This document shows positions 1 through 26,700 of a stretch of 64,000 nucleotides of DNA, piece after piece. Location: the NCBI RefSeq assembly GCF_965363235.1, contig NC_134838.1, forward strand, positions 6,267,001 through 6,331,000, in the 5' to 3' direction. This stretch comes from Mytilus galloprovincialis. Lineage: Eukaryota; Mollusca; Bivalvia; Mytilida; Mytilidae. The notes under the pieces are model-generated. The model made no database searches and was not told the DNA's origin. It was given only the letters and a program-made list of their open reading frames with translations. How positions within the stretch are numbered: the first letter of the stretch is position 1; the number at the start of each line of letters is the position of its first letter. The position numbers and the translations under genes are program-made.

Positions 1-659
1 AGGCCTTTAGTTTTCTCGTTTGAATTGTTTTACTTTTGTAATTTTGAGCTTACTATGCAGTGTGGGCTTTGATCATAGTTGAAAGCCATATATGGATCCT
101 GCTTACTATTTTGTCAGATTCCCGTATTCTGCTTACACCATGTTATTGTAAGCAATTCTCATTTTTGTTATTTCCTGTGTCCAGCTAGACTTCATTACCC
201 ATTTTCATGGCACAATAATTTGATTTTCATGTCAGGCTTACAAAAAAACAGCAATCCTGTGTCACACCTAGACCCACAATTCAGACAAAAACTAACAGTA
301 TTTTTTAAAATAATTTTTATAATTAATCATTTACTGCAAGTTTTGTGTTTCCAATCTGGCATCAGAAGAGGAAAAAAATTATGATCGACATACTTGGGTA
401 GGCCTGCTACAGATGATTCCGTCAACAAAAGTAGGCATGTTATACACCATTATGTAGAAAAATCAAATTAGATTTACGACATAACAAGTTTTAGTAGGGT
501 TGACCACTGAGGAATCAGCATGTAACAGAATTTCAAAACCAGCTAACATTTTCCAAATTTGAGAGTTAAGTACCTTGTGTTATCAGGTTATATTAAAGTA
601 CATCGTATATAGGTAATTTTTTATCACAAGCAAACGCCTGTGCTCTTGACAAGTCTCTG

Positions 660-702
660 CTGAGACTACTATAACTATGTGTTATACTTATAGTAGTCTC
701 AG
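660..702. repeat. Perfect 15-bp inverted repeat (hairpin)
   Basis: Arms CTGAGACTACTATAA (660-674) and its exact complement (688-702) are separated by 13 bases. It lies 14 bases before the MITE at 716. No flanking target duplication was found. It may be a small foldback element or a remnant. Confidence 0.7.
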
Positions 703-715
703 GTCTCTGTGAGAG

Positions 716-872
716 CAGTGGCGGATCCAGGGGGGGTTCCAGGGGTGCGCACCCCCCCTTTATTTTTGCCGATCAATGCATTTGTATCGGGACATATGTT
801 TTGCACCCCCCTTTGCCCTGGGTGCCCTGGGTTAGCACCCCCCCCTTTCGAAAATTCCTGCATCCGCCCCTG
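716..872. mobile_element. Short hAT-like MITE, CAGTGGCGGATCC ends
   Basis: The left end CAGTGGCGGATCCAGG and the right end, read on the other strand as CAGGGGCGGATGCAGG, are imperfect terminal inverted repeats. The element is 157 bp and is flanked by GAGAG on both sides (711-715 and 873-877), a possible 5-bp target duplication. G- and C-runs fill the interior. Fragments of the same family occur near 9486 and 41133. The CAG start is typical of hAT elements, but the 5-bp duplication fits only some hAT subgroups. Confidence 0.55.
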
Positions 873-1067
873 GAGAGGATTATAAGGCACTATTTGTCAA
901 TTTTCCCAAGAACCTTAAAATTAAAAAATATGAACCCTTCGCATTTTTCCAATTTAATTATGCTAGTAAACTTTGACAACAATAACACTTGATAGATCTT
1001 GATCATTTCCCTCTGTTTTTTTGTTTTTTTTTAAGATAAGAGTTATCTCCCTTTGATAAGCATGTAC

Positions 1068-1259
1068 CCGTTTTAGATGAGAGTCGATCCAATAAAAGTT
1101 TGGCTCTTTGAAGCGGAGTAAGCCGCATTTCGTGACAATTATAGATTCTTCATCTTGTCTTAATCCTGGTCCAACTAAAATTTTCGATGTTTTCTCTGAT
1201 TCCTTCAAATTACAAATTAATTCGCCGGGCAAATACACATGTCCAGCATGGTCCACCAT
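1068..1259 (-). CDS. EXOSC3: EXOSC3 (Rrp40) first coding exon, partial gene
   Basis: EXOSC3 is one of the three S1/KH cap subunits of the RNA exosome (nucleus and cytoplasm) and helps channel RNA to the nucleases. The exon encodes 64 residues starting at the ATG whose A is base 1259. Recognisable blocks are VYLPGE, VGPGLRQ, VTKCGLLRFKEP and YWIDSHLKR, matching the N-terminal domain of human EXOSC3 (VVLPGE, CGPGLRR, VTKCGRLRHKEP, YWVDSQQKR). The reading frame stays open past 1068, but homology stops there at a GTACAT sequence, so I place the donor at 1066-1067; this donor is weak. The S1 and KH exons are not visible in 1-1067 and must lie beyond the left edge. The gene is divergent from CARM1. 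Confidence 0.88.
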
Positions 1260-1490
1260 TTTAAACCTAAAGTCTATTTCCAGAAAGTTTGTTTACATGT
1301 AAAACATTACGATATTGTAGAAAACTTAAATATAACATGAAAATTAAGCCAAATAAAACAATTGTACAACCATCTTTTTTGTCTATTTTGTAATTTTAAA
1401 GTAAGGTTAATTTTAATCTTTCGAATAAAAATGTGATTGAACTTTATGGATATGAACTTTAGGTAAGATTTGCCTCCGTTTGAATGAAAG
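1260..1490. promoter_or_regulatory. Divergent EXOSC3/CARM1 promoter interval
   Basis: The EXOSC3 ATG (minus, 1259) and the CARM1 ATG (plus, 1491) are only 231 bp apart, so both start sites and 5' leaders must lie in this AT-rich interval unless upstream untranslated exons exist. No TATA box is obvious for either gene. The CARM1 start context AAAGATGGCG resembles the YY1-type element often found at TATA-less start sites. Co-regulation is an inference. Confidence 0.6.
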
Positions 1491-16009
<14,519 letters not shown>

Positions 16010-18361
16010 TCTGATATCACAAGAAATCTTGTCTTTCATATACCTCATGTGTATGCCACAAATGTACCAACTTTTATACCTACCCTTAACGCTAATGGAA
16101 AAATATATGGAGGGTTAAATCCTATGATGGCAGCAATTCTTCCGAAACATTGCAGAATTTTTCAAGGGATACTAGTGTTGTAAACGTGGTATAAAAGTCA
16201 AAAGACCCTCGTAGAATATATTACGCCAATTATATTCCTCTGTTGTACATTATGGATTTTAAACATTGTGTTACAGGCAAATGACCATTAATTTGATACA
16301 TTTCTTTGTGATGTTAGGTCACTGTGATACTTCCCTACATGCTGATGCTGACTATTACATAAATTATATTGTTATTCATTGTCCAATTTTAAAACGAGGC
16401 AGGTGTTACCTGCGAAAGAAAATAATGATCTCTTTGAATATTTCTTAATTTTTTACAAAATTAAATTACTGAAATGAATTTAAAACTAACTACTGTTTTA
16501 TGCCAAAAATTATAAAATCATGTTCACAATTTGATTTAAAGATGCATCCATCAGTGAAAATGCAAACTTAACAACAATGGCTCCTGAACAATAATTATCT
16601 CGATTTATTGAAAAATAAACTGAAATATGGAAATGTCCCCAATATCTTACCAGTGTTTTGTTGTTTTATTTATGACATCATTGCCAGTGTAATTGTATTC
16701 TTTGATTTTTAGGCTCCTTTTTTGTTTGTATTTAAGTACCACTTGATTGAAAATCTTAACATTTCATACCTGTAGATCACTCATAAATATGTCAGCTTTG
16801 GCATTTAAAATAAAATTATCTGCCGAGTAAGCATTTAGGATTTGTTTTACAACATATACAAATTGAGCTTGTTCCATATAAAGCTCCAAGTTCATTTTCA
16901 ATCAGTCGAGAGGATTATGCACAGATCGGTTTTGTAAAATATTCACATCTAGAAGTACTGACATACACATGTAGATTTGCAATCAATTAATTTTCTTATG
17001 GCCCATATGCCTAAGATAGAAAATAAAAAGTTAACAATTTTGTTTTCGCTAGTATATATCGATTTTATTCTGTCCTCTATACTAATGGGATAAATGAAAA
17101 ATGTACAGTCTGTATTATGTAATTTCAAATCTTGGAATAGAATGTAATCGTTTCCTTTTGGGCAGAATAATTGATCTCTGTTTAGTTGCTTTATAAAGCA
17201 TTTTCTTTAATGATAATTTTCTCTGACAATTTAAATCTGTTGTTTAATCAAATAACAAATTAAAAACATTGATTTTGAGATTTGAACAAACCATGTTTCT
17301 GTAAAAATTTAATATGTATAAATGTATTTTGTTGATTTTCTACTTTTATATGTAAAGGTACTTTTTTTCTGTATTTATAATTTTTGGTTACCATAACAAC
17401 AAACAGGGAAACAGAATGGCTATACTTGTAATTATTACTTAATGTTTAGAAGCAGTAACAAAAAAATGTTTGTCTCATATGGACAAATTTTACCAGGTGA
17501 CTTGTTTTTAAGTCCATTAAACAGATTTTTTATCTGTACTTTGTATTTGTCATACTTATTTTATGCGAGATGCAGTTGAGGAAAACTATTGGACTTGGTG
17601 TAGATGAAGTTCAGGGGTATACATCAGCAAGATGGCGTCCTAATGACACATATAACACCAAAGTTAAATTGTTATCATAATCTTCTGCATTAGATAAGTG
17701 TCTTACACTATTCTGAACATCAGCCTGTCTTAACAAGGTAATAAAGGGAAAGGTATGATAAAGCCACGGTTTTACCCCTTGAATTCCAAAATATACCAAG
17801 TAAAAATTTAGCAAATATCATCTATCAGATGTTCACAAGACTTTAATTAATCTGTCTAACATAAGTTATTATATTTTGGAATTTTGTCTTACATATTTGC
17901 CTAAGCACTTCAAAACTGTATAAACTGCCAAAATGGCCTCATTTTAAGATCATTTCATTAATATTTCTATATGAGCATCAGCTATCTATCCAAACAGATA
18001 TTTTGCTGCAAGATGTAGTTTACACAGATGTTAATGTATATAAAATATCGGTTTGGGTATAGCTGTTGCTCTATTTCATTTATTTCATGTTTGAAATAGT
18101 CATTTCAGCTCATTTATGTCATTTTTGTGCCATCACAATTGCCTTCTCATGTTAAAGTGTCCAGATAGTATAAACATGTTCATTTATCAATAAAATAAAC
18201 CTTCCTAAGGCTTGATATATTTTACTATTTTTGCATTTTCAGGGGTAAAATAATGGCACTTGTCATCCCTTCTTCAACAGATATTATAAAATATCTGCCT
18301 TCAATACAAATTCAAATATCAAAAAAAAAAATTCTTATCTTTTTTTCTCTGAGCCCATCCA
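16010..18361 (+). other. CARM1 3' untranslated region and downstream intergenic DNA
   Basis: No coding is recognisable. AATAAA hexamers occur at 16614-16619, within 16805-16815 and near 18190, so a 3' UTR of about 0.6 to 2.2 kb is plausible. The poly(A) site cannot be chosen from sequence. Small open frames at 16266 and 17611 (minus) have no family features. Confidence 0.5.
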
Positions 18362-18479
18362 CATTTCATCCAATCTAATTAAAATTAAATCCTTTAATTG
18401 CTCCTGTTCTGATATGTCGCGCATCATATCAGAACAGGAGCAATTAAAGGATTTAATTTTAATTAGATTGCATTTCATC
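18362..18479. mobile_element. Perfect 46-bp-arm palindromic insertion with 9-bp target duplication
   Basis: Arms at 18371-18416 and 18425-18470 are exact reverse complements (46 of 46) around an 8-base centre TCGCGCAT. The unit is flanked by CATTTCATC at 18362-18370 and 18471-18479, an exact 9-bp direct repeat, so the 100-bp palindrome is an insertion. A 9-bp duplication is compatible with Merlin-like or other DDE elements. The arm begins CAATCTAATTAAAATTAAAT. It lies about 2.4 kb past the CARM1 stop. Confidence 0.85.
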
Positions 18480-19016
18480 TGGACTTCAAGGTTGAAGGAA
18501 GAAAAAATTAAATACAGTAAAAACGTTTAATTTATAAATCGGGTAAAAAAAAAAGCAAAATAAAAATCAGAAGAAAAAACAACCAAACATATTCACATGG
18601 ATATCAAATCCTGCCATTCTACACTCTTTATGTTTGCGACTATCTCACACTGATTTCACACAGTAACTTAATAAGCACTGCAGAGCCAAGGGGAAATATG
18701 GGTACAGCATTAACACATAAAAAAACCAAAAAATGATTCCAACTAAATGAATGTCCTCTGACATCTACAGATGATTAGATGTGAACAGTGGTCCTGATTC
18801 TATCAATAACTGAATGACTTCACTTGTAAATTCAAATAACCTTCAAATGTAAGTAACATTGGAAAGAAAATCTGTTCCTGATCTTCATACATTTCAAACA
18901 CTGAAAATGAAACAACTTAAAAGTATGGATCTAGAATAGTCCAGGTCTGCTTGAAAGTGAGTAAAAACATGAAGATTTAACCCGTTTTATTTAAACTGAA
19001 TGTTTGGCCATGTTTT

Positions 19017-21133
19017 TATACCCCACCTACTATAGAAGAAGGGCATTATGTTTTCTAGTCTGTGTTCATCTGTCTATTTGTTCTTCTGTCCATCTGTCCT
19101 GCTTCAGGTTAAAGATTTTGGTCAAGGTAGTTTTTGATGAAGTTGAGGTCCAATCAACTTGCTTCCTCTGATATGATCTTTAAAATTTAAATTTTAAATT
19201 AGATTTTTGACCCCAATTTACAGTCCACTGGACATAGAAAATGATAGTACGAGTTTTTGGTGAAAGTAGTATTTGTCAGGCCTGAGACTTTTGTCCCTTA
19301 AAGCTCGACTTAGGGATAGTGATCCTGCAATGTTAACTTAGTTCTTAAAAGCGTTATATTTTAGAAGGTCGAAGACCAGGATGCTTCATACTTTGTATAT
19401 GTATGCTCATTGCCTTTGACCTCATTTTCATGCTTGGTGTCTACTTGTAAAAAAGTTTAGATCTTTTGTAATGTTAATTTTTCTCTTATTATGAGTAATA
19501 GGGTAACTATATTTGGTTTGTGCATTCCTTGCAAGGTCCTCATAACTGTGGGATAGTTTTCACTAGAGCGCGACCTCATTTCATGGATCAGTGACCAGGA
19601 TTCAGTTTTTTGTTGTCAAGTCCATCTCGGATACTATAAACAATAGGTCTAGTATATTTGGTGTATGGAAGGATTGTAAGTTGTACATGTTCAACTGGCA
19701 GGTGTTATCTGACCTTGACCTCATTTTCATGGTTCAGTGGTTATAGTTGCGTTTTGGTGTTTTGGTCTGTTTTTGTCGAGCCTGCAACTTTTGTTGCAGA
19801 AAGCTTGACATAGGGATAGTGATCTGGCGGCGGCGGCGTTAGCTCACTTCTTAAAAGCTTTATATTTTAGAAGGTGGAAGACCTGTATGCTTCATACTTT
19901 GTATATAGATGCTTTATATTTAAGAAGGTAGAAGACCTGGATACTTCATACTTTGTATATGGAAGCCTCATGATACGAAGTTTCCGTCAGTCACATGTCC
20001 AATGTCCTTGACCTCATTTTCATGATTCAGTGACTAAAGTTTTTGAAATGTTAAGTCCTCTTTTATTATAAGTAGTAGGATAACTATATTTGGTATGTGC
20101 ATACCTTGCAAGGTCCTCATACCCATCAGACAATTTTCACTTGACCTCGACCTCATTTCATGGATCACTCAGTGAACAAGGTTAAGTTTTGGTGGTCAAG
20201 TCCATATCTCAGATACTATAAGCAATAGGTCTAGTATATTCGGTGTATGGAAGGACTGTAAGGTGTACATGTCCAACTGGCAGGTTTCATCTGACCTTGA
20301 CCTCATTTTCATGGTTCAGTGGTTATAGTTAAGTTTTTGTGTTTTGGTCTGTTTTGCTTATACTGTATGCAATTGGTCTACTATATTTGGTGTATGGAAT
20401 GATTGTAAGGTGTACATGTCTAGCTGGTAGGTGTCATCTGACCTTGACCTCATTTTCATGGTTCAGTGGTCAAAGTTAAGTTTTTGAGTTTTGATTTATT
20501 TTTCTAATACAATAAGCAGACCAACTATATTTGGTGTATGTAAATATTTTATGATCATATGTCAGTCACGAAGATTTTATTTGACCTTGACCTCATTCTC
20601 ACAGTTCATTGCTCAGTGTTAAGTTTTTGTGTTTTGGTCTGTTTTTCTTAAACTATAAGCTGTAAGTCAAATATATTTTTTGTATGGAAGAATTGTTAGA
20701 TGTACATGTCTGGCTGGCATGGTTTATCATGTTTATCTGACCTTGACATTATTTTCATGGTTCATTGATCAATGTTTGGTTTTCTTGGTTAATGTAAAGT
20801 TTATGTGACAGTTGTAATAAAGCTTTACATTTAGGACTATCAACATAAAATCAATGATTAGTAAAGAAGGCGAAACATTTCAGTTTGTGCAACTCTTGTA
20901 TTTAAGACTATCAACACAATTCAAGTTAGTAAAGAAGGGGAGACATATCAGCATGTGCACTCTTGTTGATGAAGTTGAAGTCCAATCAACTTGAAGCTTA
21001 GAACACATGTTCCCTATAATATGATCTTTCTAAATTAAATGCCTTATTTGAATTCTGACCCCAATTTCACAGAACACTGAACACAGAAAGTGAGAGTGAG
21101 GCATCTGTGTACTATGGACACATTCTTGTTATC
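19017..21133 (+). mobile_element. ATGCCCC-hairpin tandem-core element (copy 1), split by a nested insertion
   Basis: The head (TACCCCACCTACTATAGAAG, then a TCTGTCC-rich stretch and TTAAAGATTTTGGTCAAGG) ends near 19274. The body resumes at 20967 with GATGAAGTTGAAGTCC and ends GTGTACTATGGACACATTCTTGTT near 21131. The break falls inside the TTTTT that is intact in the copies at 49645 and 62581. Element TGTCGAGCC was therefore inserted between Ts. Confidence 0.75.
19275..20966 (+). mobile_element. TGTCGAGCC-hairpin tandem-core elements, two nested copies
   Basis: An outer, older copy begins GTCAGGCCTGAGAC at 19275 and its tail ends GTGCACTCTTGTT at 20967. A fuller inner copy begins TGTCGAGCCTGCAAC near 19775 and ends near 20899. 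The inner head is a strong hairpin: TGTCGAGCCTGCAAC pairs with GTTGCAGAAAGCTTGACA. The core repeats GACCTTGACCTCATTTTCAT at about 145-bp spacing. A minus-strand copy is at 42346-43412. Confidence 0.7.
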
Positions 21134-21499
21134 TGAATGAAGAAAACAAATTTTATAAAGGACTGAATATATTTTGTTCCTTATAAATTAGGTCTTTATT
21201 TGCCCTTATTTCAGTGGAGGAAAATAGAACCAATATGACCTCTACACCAAAAAGGAATCATTTTAGTGGTTGTCCCCAATTGTAATTCTATTATTTATAA
21301 AAGAAAATTGCTAATCATAAGTAATGAAACAACTCTCACAAGAGACTAAAATGAGGTAGAAATTATTAACTATAAGTCTAGTAGCATTTGGCATTGTAGT
21401 TTCACAGGAAACAACATTTGTAAATTTAATTCAGAGGAGTAGATTTATAGCTTTTTTTTTCCGTTATGACCTGATTTAATTATGTGAATTATAAGATAC

Positions 21500-21960
21500 T
21501 TTATATCGTGTATGGAATCATTGCCTGACCTCGACTTATTACATGGATCAGTGATCAAGGTTAAGTTTGTTGTGACCGATACTCTAAGCAAAAGATCAGA
21601 TAATAAAGGTGTATGGAATCTCTAGGGTGAAAATGGCACCCTGTTCATCTTACTTGGACCTCATTGTCATGGTTCAGTGATCAATGATTAGTTATCCTGG
21701 TTGGGTCCATTGCTTGGATGCCATATGCTATAAAAACAAAATAATTTGACTCTAACAGGGTTCATCTGTCTAACCTCATTTTCATGTTTATGTGAATAAT
21801 ATCTAGGTTTTGAGGTCTATTTCTCTGATATTATAAGTAAGGTTAACTGGTCAACATTAAGATTCTATGGTTGGAATTCATTGCACATATACTAGCGGCA
21901 TAAGTTTGACTATTTGGTGTTTGTAGTCATACATGTCTGTCTGTCACAGTTCACTACTGA
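21500..21960 (+). repeat. Degenerate core units of the TGTCGAGCC family
   Basis: CCTGACCTCGACTTATTACATGG and TTGGACCTCATTGTCATGG blocks, with GTGTATGGAATC between them, are diverged core units like those at 19700-20760. No terminal hairpin is seen. A GATGTGGTATGATTGCC-like remnant lies just upstream at about 21300-21370. Confidence 0.5.
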
Positions 21961-22004
21961 TAGTAAAGTGTATATTTCTGCCTGGTAGTTTTCATTTGAA
22001 CTTG

Positions 22005-22464
22005 ATTGACAAGAGACCTGCCAACAATGAGCTTGGTTCCAGCTACACAAGCTGTGGATTGACAAGAGACCTGCTAACAGTGAGCTTGGTTTCAGCTACA
22101 CAAGCTGTGGATTGACAAGAGACCTGCCAACAATGAGCTTGGTTCCAGCTACACAAGCTGTGGATTGACAAGAGACCTGCTAACAGTGATCTTGGTTTCA
22201 GCTACACATGCTGTGGATTGACAAGAGACCTACCAACAATGAGCTTGGTTCCAGCTACACAAGCTGTGGATTGACAAGAGACCTGCTAACAGTGAGCTTG
22301 GTTTCAGCTACACAAGCTGTGGATTGACAAGAGACCTGCTAACAGTGAGCTTGGTTTCAGCTACACAAGCTGTGGATTGACAAGAGACCTGCTAACAGTG
22401 AGCTTGGTTTCAGCTACACAAGCTGTGGATTGACAAGAGACCTGCCAACAGTGAGCTGTCAATA
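22005..22464. repeat. 53-bp tandem array, about 8.6 copies
   Basis: Unit starts (ATTGACAAGAGACCTG) fall at 22005, 22058, 22111, 22164, 22217, 22270, 22323, 22376 and 22429. Two unit types alternate, CCAACAATGAG..GGTTCC and CTAACAGTGAG..GGTTTC, in the order A B A B A B B B then a partial. The period is not a multiple of three, so it does not encode a repeated peptide. It lies between CARM1 and SPICE1. Confidence 0.95.
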
Positions 22465-23714
22465 ATGATTCTCCGTAAGACTAATTGGTTATAGTGTCTA
22501 TTGGAAATAAATTTGACATTTATTGTTATGGTATGCTAGTTTATTATGTACACAAACATTTGTAAATACATAACATAAAATTATCACAGTTTGGACAACA
22601 ATATAAAATAAAAAACATGCCATCTTGACACTATTCACTGTCATTGTGTGTCAATTGTTTGAAATCACCACATAGTAACAGCACTTTTATAACATTTTAA
22701 AAATCGAATTATTCATTAAAAAAAATCATCCATTTTTACCAAAATATATTTATGGAAAATTGTGATTGAAGTACCCAATTGAAGGTATAAATCATGTTAG
22801 AAGGCACATATAAATGCTTTTTAAGAATCTACAATATTAAAGTTTAATTTCACTTGACTGTGAGCTACATTTCATGAGCTGCTAAAATGAAAACTGGCCC
22901 TACAACCAAAAAATGTATGCAATCCATCTGCAAGTTATGAATACTTGTACCTTACTGTCACATATTTTGTCATATTTTAAATGCACATGGCAGCCATTAT
23001 TTATCATTTGGTGAAGACCAACAGTATTAACAAAATGCATCTTTTTAGAGAACACTTTCATGGAAAAATAATCTTACTTCTACCAAGTAATAGGATCATG
23101 AAACACAAATGTTAGACCTCCAGAATACTAAACCAATTTATGCAAATGACTTAATATGATTTTCACACCTTGAGCACATGAACCAAAAAAATGTTCAGAT
23201 CTATATATATTTTATAAATGCAAAGCGTTGAAGAGATATATCTTAAGAAAAAATTACTGGACTTAAAAATCTGTTATAGCGATATAGGTAAAATTCAAAA
23301 AGTGAATTGATGGATAGATTGCTGTTAATTAATGTCTAGTGGAAAATATTTAATTAATTTTAAGATGAGAACAAATTAGACAATAAAAAAGTCATCTTCT
23401 GCAAAAAGGGTCTGTAATAAAAGAAATAAAATGCTGTGAATAATACATCAATCCTTCAAATCATCACCTAACTTTAAAAGGAACTAGGAAACAAATAGAC
23501 AAACAACTACTTACAGAAAACAGATAATAGACCATTACAAAGTCTGAATGACTGAAGGGTCAAACACTATATGTAGGTACTTTATAGCATGGAGTATAAT
23601 GACTATAACAGCTATAACAGTTGTACACATGTACACAGTAAAGTTTTATAAGATATAGATATGACAATAGAGCACTAGATGTTACTATGATATCACTCAG
23701 ACTAGTATTTTATT
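22465..23714 (-). other. Intergenic / possible SPICE1 3' untranslated region
   Basis: No coding or repeat is recognised. An AATAAA on the minus strand directly abuts the SPICE1 stop codon (23709-23714). A second minus-strand AATAAA is at 22518-22523. The 3' UTR could be about 20 nt or about 1.2 kb. Confidence 0.45.
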
Positions 23715-26700
23715 TCATTGGGGAGAAGCTTCAAAGTCAACAGTAGGTATTGATACAGTAATCCCTCGCTTGGGTCCTTCACCATTTTGCAATCTCTGAA
23801 AGTAACAAAGTTGCATTTAGGATTATTAAATCAAAGACAATAAAAAAAAATAAAAATCTACAACTCTTAAAAATATATACTTTGAGCTACTTTAGGTACA
23901 TTTCACTTTAGTTGGCATTGAATGGTAGGTAAAGTAATCTGCTCCCCTGGAAGAATCATTAAACACATTTAATAAGACTGTACATCACTTATTATCTAGG
24001 TAAAGTAACATGCTCCCCTGGAGGAATCATTAAACACATTTAATAAGACTGTACATCACTTATTATCTAGGTAAAGTAACATGCTCCCCTGGAAGAATCA
24101 TTAAACACATTTAATAAGACTGTACCTCACTTATTATCTAGGTAAAGTAACATGCTCCCCTGGAAGAATCATTAAACACATTTAATAAGACTGTACATCA
24201 CTTATTATCTAGGTAAAGTAACATGCTCCCCTGGAGGAATCATTAAACACATTTAATAAGACTGTACCTCACTTATTATCTAGGTAAAGTAACATGCTCC
24301 CCTGGAAGAATCATTAAACACATTTAATAAGACTGTACCTCACTTATTATCTAGGTAAAGTAACATGCTCCCCTGGAAGAATCATTAAACACATTTAATA
24401 AGACTGTACATCACTTATTATCTAAGAACATAAGATAGATGTGTAAGACTTACAAAAGTTTGCATGGTTGTTTTAAACTTGATTGATACCATTGTCAGAA
24501 CCATCAAAAATAAGTCCTATTGTCAAATCAAAGAGCATATTGCTCTGAGGGATACGATTGCCATTGTTTTCATTGACACATGTATAACTGGATAGTATTA
24601 TTTTGAAAACTAATTCAACTGCACATGTAAAATGTAATTTACTTAATCTGAATAGTTACTCAACTTTAAAAATAGCCAATCCTAGATACAAGTGTATTCA
24701 TGAACAATGTACTTATTGTGTTTTATTTTTGTACTATCAATTCCAAGTTTACTTTCCACAGCAGTCACTGAGAATGCGAGGAGGTATTTCACTTCGTATC
24801 TTATCACCTATTTTCCTACGTTACGGAAGGGAGACAACTCGAAACGATAATATGGAAGACTCCATTTCGGCTGAAGGAGTGTTGTAGTTACACCTTTACG
24901 ATGTGGACTACACTATGATTTAAAATCATGCAACAACAATAAACCTCAATAACAGACAGACATAGAAAGGATCCCGTGAGTTTCAAATTAATCAATGGAG
25001 TGGGGAATCCAGAGCAACCATTCAATTTGATACCCCTTGAAGTCAAGAAAACTATATGCATGCGCATAATTACCTAAACAAACCCTAGACTTGTGATTTG
25101 GAGCAAGAATGTATATTAAATGTTAATTAAACAACCTAGATGGTTCTCCATTTTTCTATGAGAGCACAATATCAAATATCAGTTTCATAACGATGACATG
25201 TAAGAAAAACTCCACTTCAGTTCTTATATGACAGAAATAGATTTATCGGAATTCAGAGAGCTCTCCCATTTTATCAAAACTGGGGAATTCCCTCTGACGT
25301 GTTTCTAATTTTATGAATACACTAAATATAAATACTGCTTAATTCTGATTTTCCGTGTTGTTCAAAACACGCATATAAGTCAAGGGAAATATCAAACATG
25401 AAGATTATGAGAAGAACATTATAGGAAAGTTGTTTAAGTTCAATCCTTTTGTTTGTTTTTACCTTTTAAAGCAAGACAATCATAAGAATCTGATATGTTC
25501 CTTGATGTTTAGAATAAAACGGTTGACGTGAGGGCATGATGCATATAAAAACATTATCTTACAGTTTCTAAGAGCTTACTGTAACTAAGTACAACTGCCA
25601 ACATAGGTGACAACACACTCCAATTGCCCCGCTAATATCATTGAAGTAAAATAATAAAACCTCCAACATAGGTGGCAGCACACTCCAACAGCCCCGTTAA
25701 TATCATTGAAGTAAAATAATAAAACCTCCAACATAGGTGGCAGCTCACTCCAACAGCCCCGCTAATATCATTGAAGTTAAATAATAAAACCTCATATAAT
25801 AATGCATTTTACTAAACTAAAGAATTGTGATACCTGATCAACAATGCCTTGGAGACTAAGATATCCTTCAGACTTTTGTGATATTGGTGATATTGGTGGT
25901 GAAACTGGGTATGCTGGTAACCCATGCTGAAATGACAAAATAGATATTTTTATTTTTTTTAAAGCATTTTAATTGTGATGTTTTTTTCAACTTGATTTTC
26001 AATATCTAGTAGCAAATTAAGATAAACTCAGCAGTTTTCACAAATTGATAACCCTCAAACAAATGGAAGTTTTTAACGACCTTGACTGGCTATACAGCCA
26101 TTGGACGGTCAGTATTATAACCCTCTTCTCTATCTTCTGCATATAAATAGTCAGTTCTAAGTTTTGCAAAATGAACCTTTACTTTGTGTGAGCAACTCAT
26201 TAAAATTAAGTAAGTGGTTTGATGGCAATTGTAGATATATAGCTATGTCTATGTTTTGATATGATGGTTAAAATTATCCCTTCTTTCTAATCTCTAGCCC
26301 CTTATATGACTGACCTGAATAGGGTAGTTATCATTTGTATTTCCTGCCATCTGATTAGATTGTTGCTGCATTAGACTCTGTAGTCGTTTCTGTGCTTCCT
26401 CATGTTGTTTGTTTAATTCTGATATTTGATTTGCTAACTGGGTTTTGTTATTTTGCTGTTGTCCAGACTGTTGGCTAGGTAACTGTCCTTGTACAGATGG
26501 CACTACTTGTCTAGCACCTGGTAATGAAACACCCACATTACTTTGAACAAGAAGACTTGGTCTAGGAACACGCACATGGGCATTAGCACCAGCTGGATGA
26601 ACAGTACTCACTGAATATGGCCTGTTCGGTGCAGCCATTCTAGTTGGACCTTGAGTGTGACCTTGTGGTCTGCTTTGAGGAATTGACATGCCATTCTGAA

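Larger units (their letters stand above)
1..1067 (-). other. Probable EXOSC3 intron, no exon recognised
   Basis: This stretch follows the EXOSC3 donor. I found no S1- or KH-domain coding on the minus strand. It contains a perfect hairpin (660-702) and a MITE-like insertion (716-872). Open frames here have no recognisable content. Confidence 0.5.

Noticed and set aside
21933-22115. Frame covering the start of the 53-bp array as a possible repeat protein
   Set aside because: The 53-bp period is not a multiple of three, so the frame is lost from unit to unit.
23927-25792. CRISPR-like direct repeats
   Set aside because: The 71-bp and 65-bp arrays are head-to-tail units with no unique spacers, inside an intron of an animal gene.
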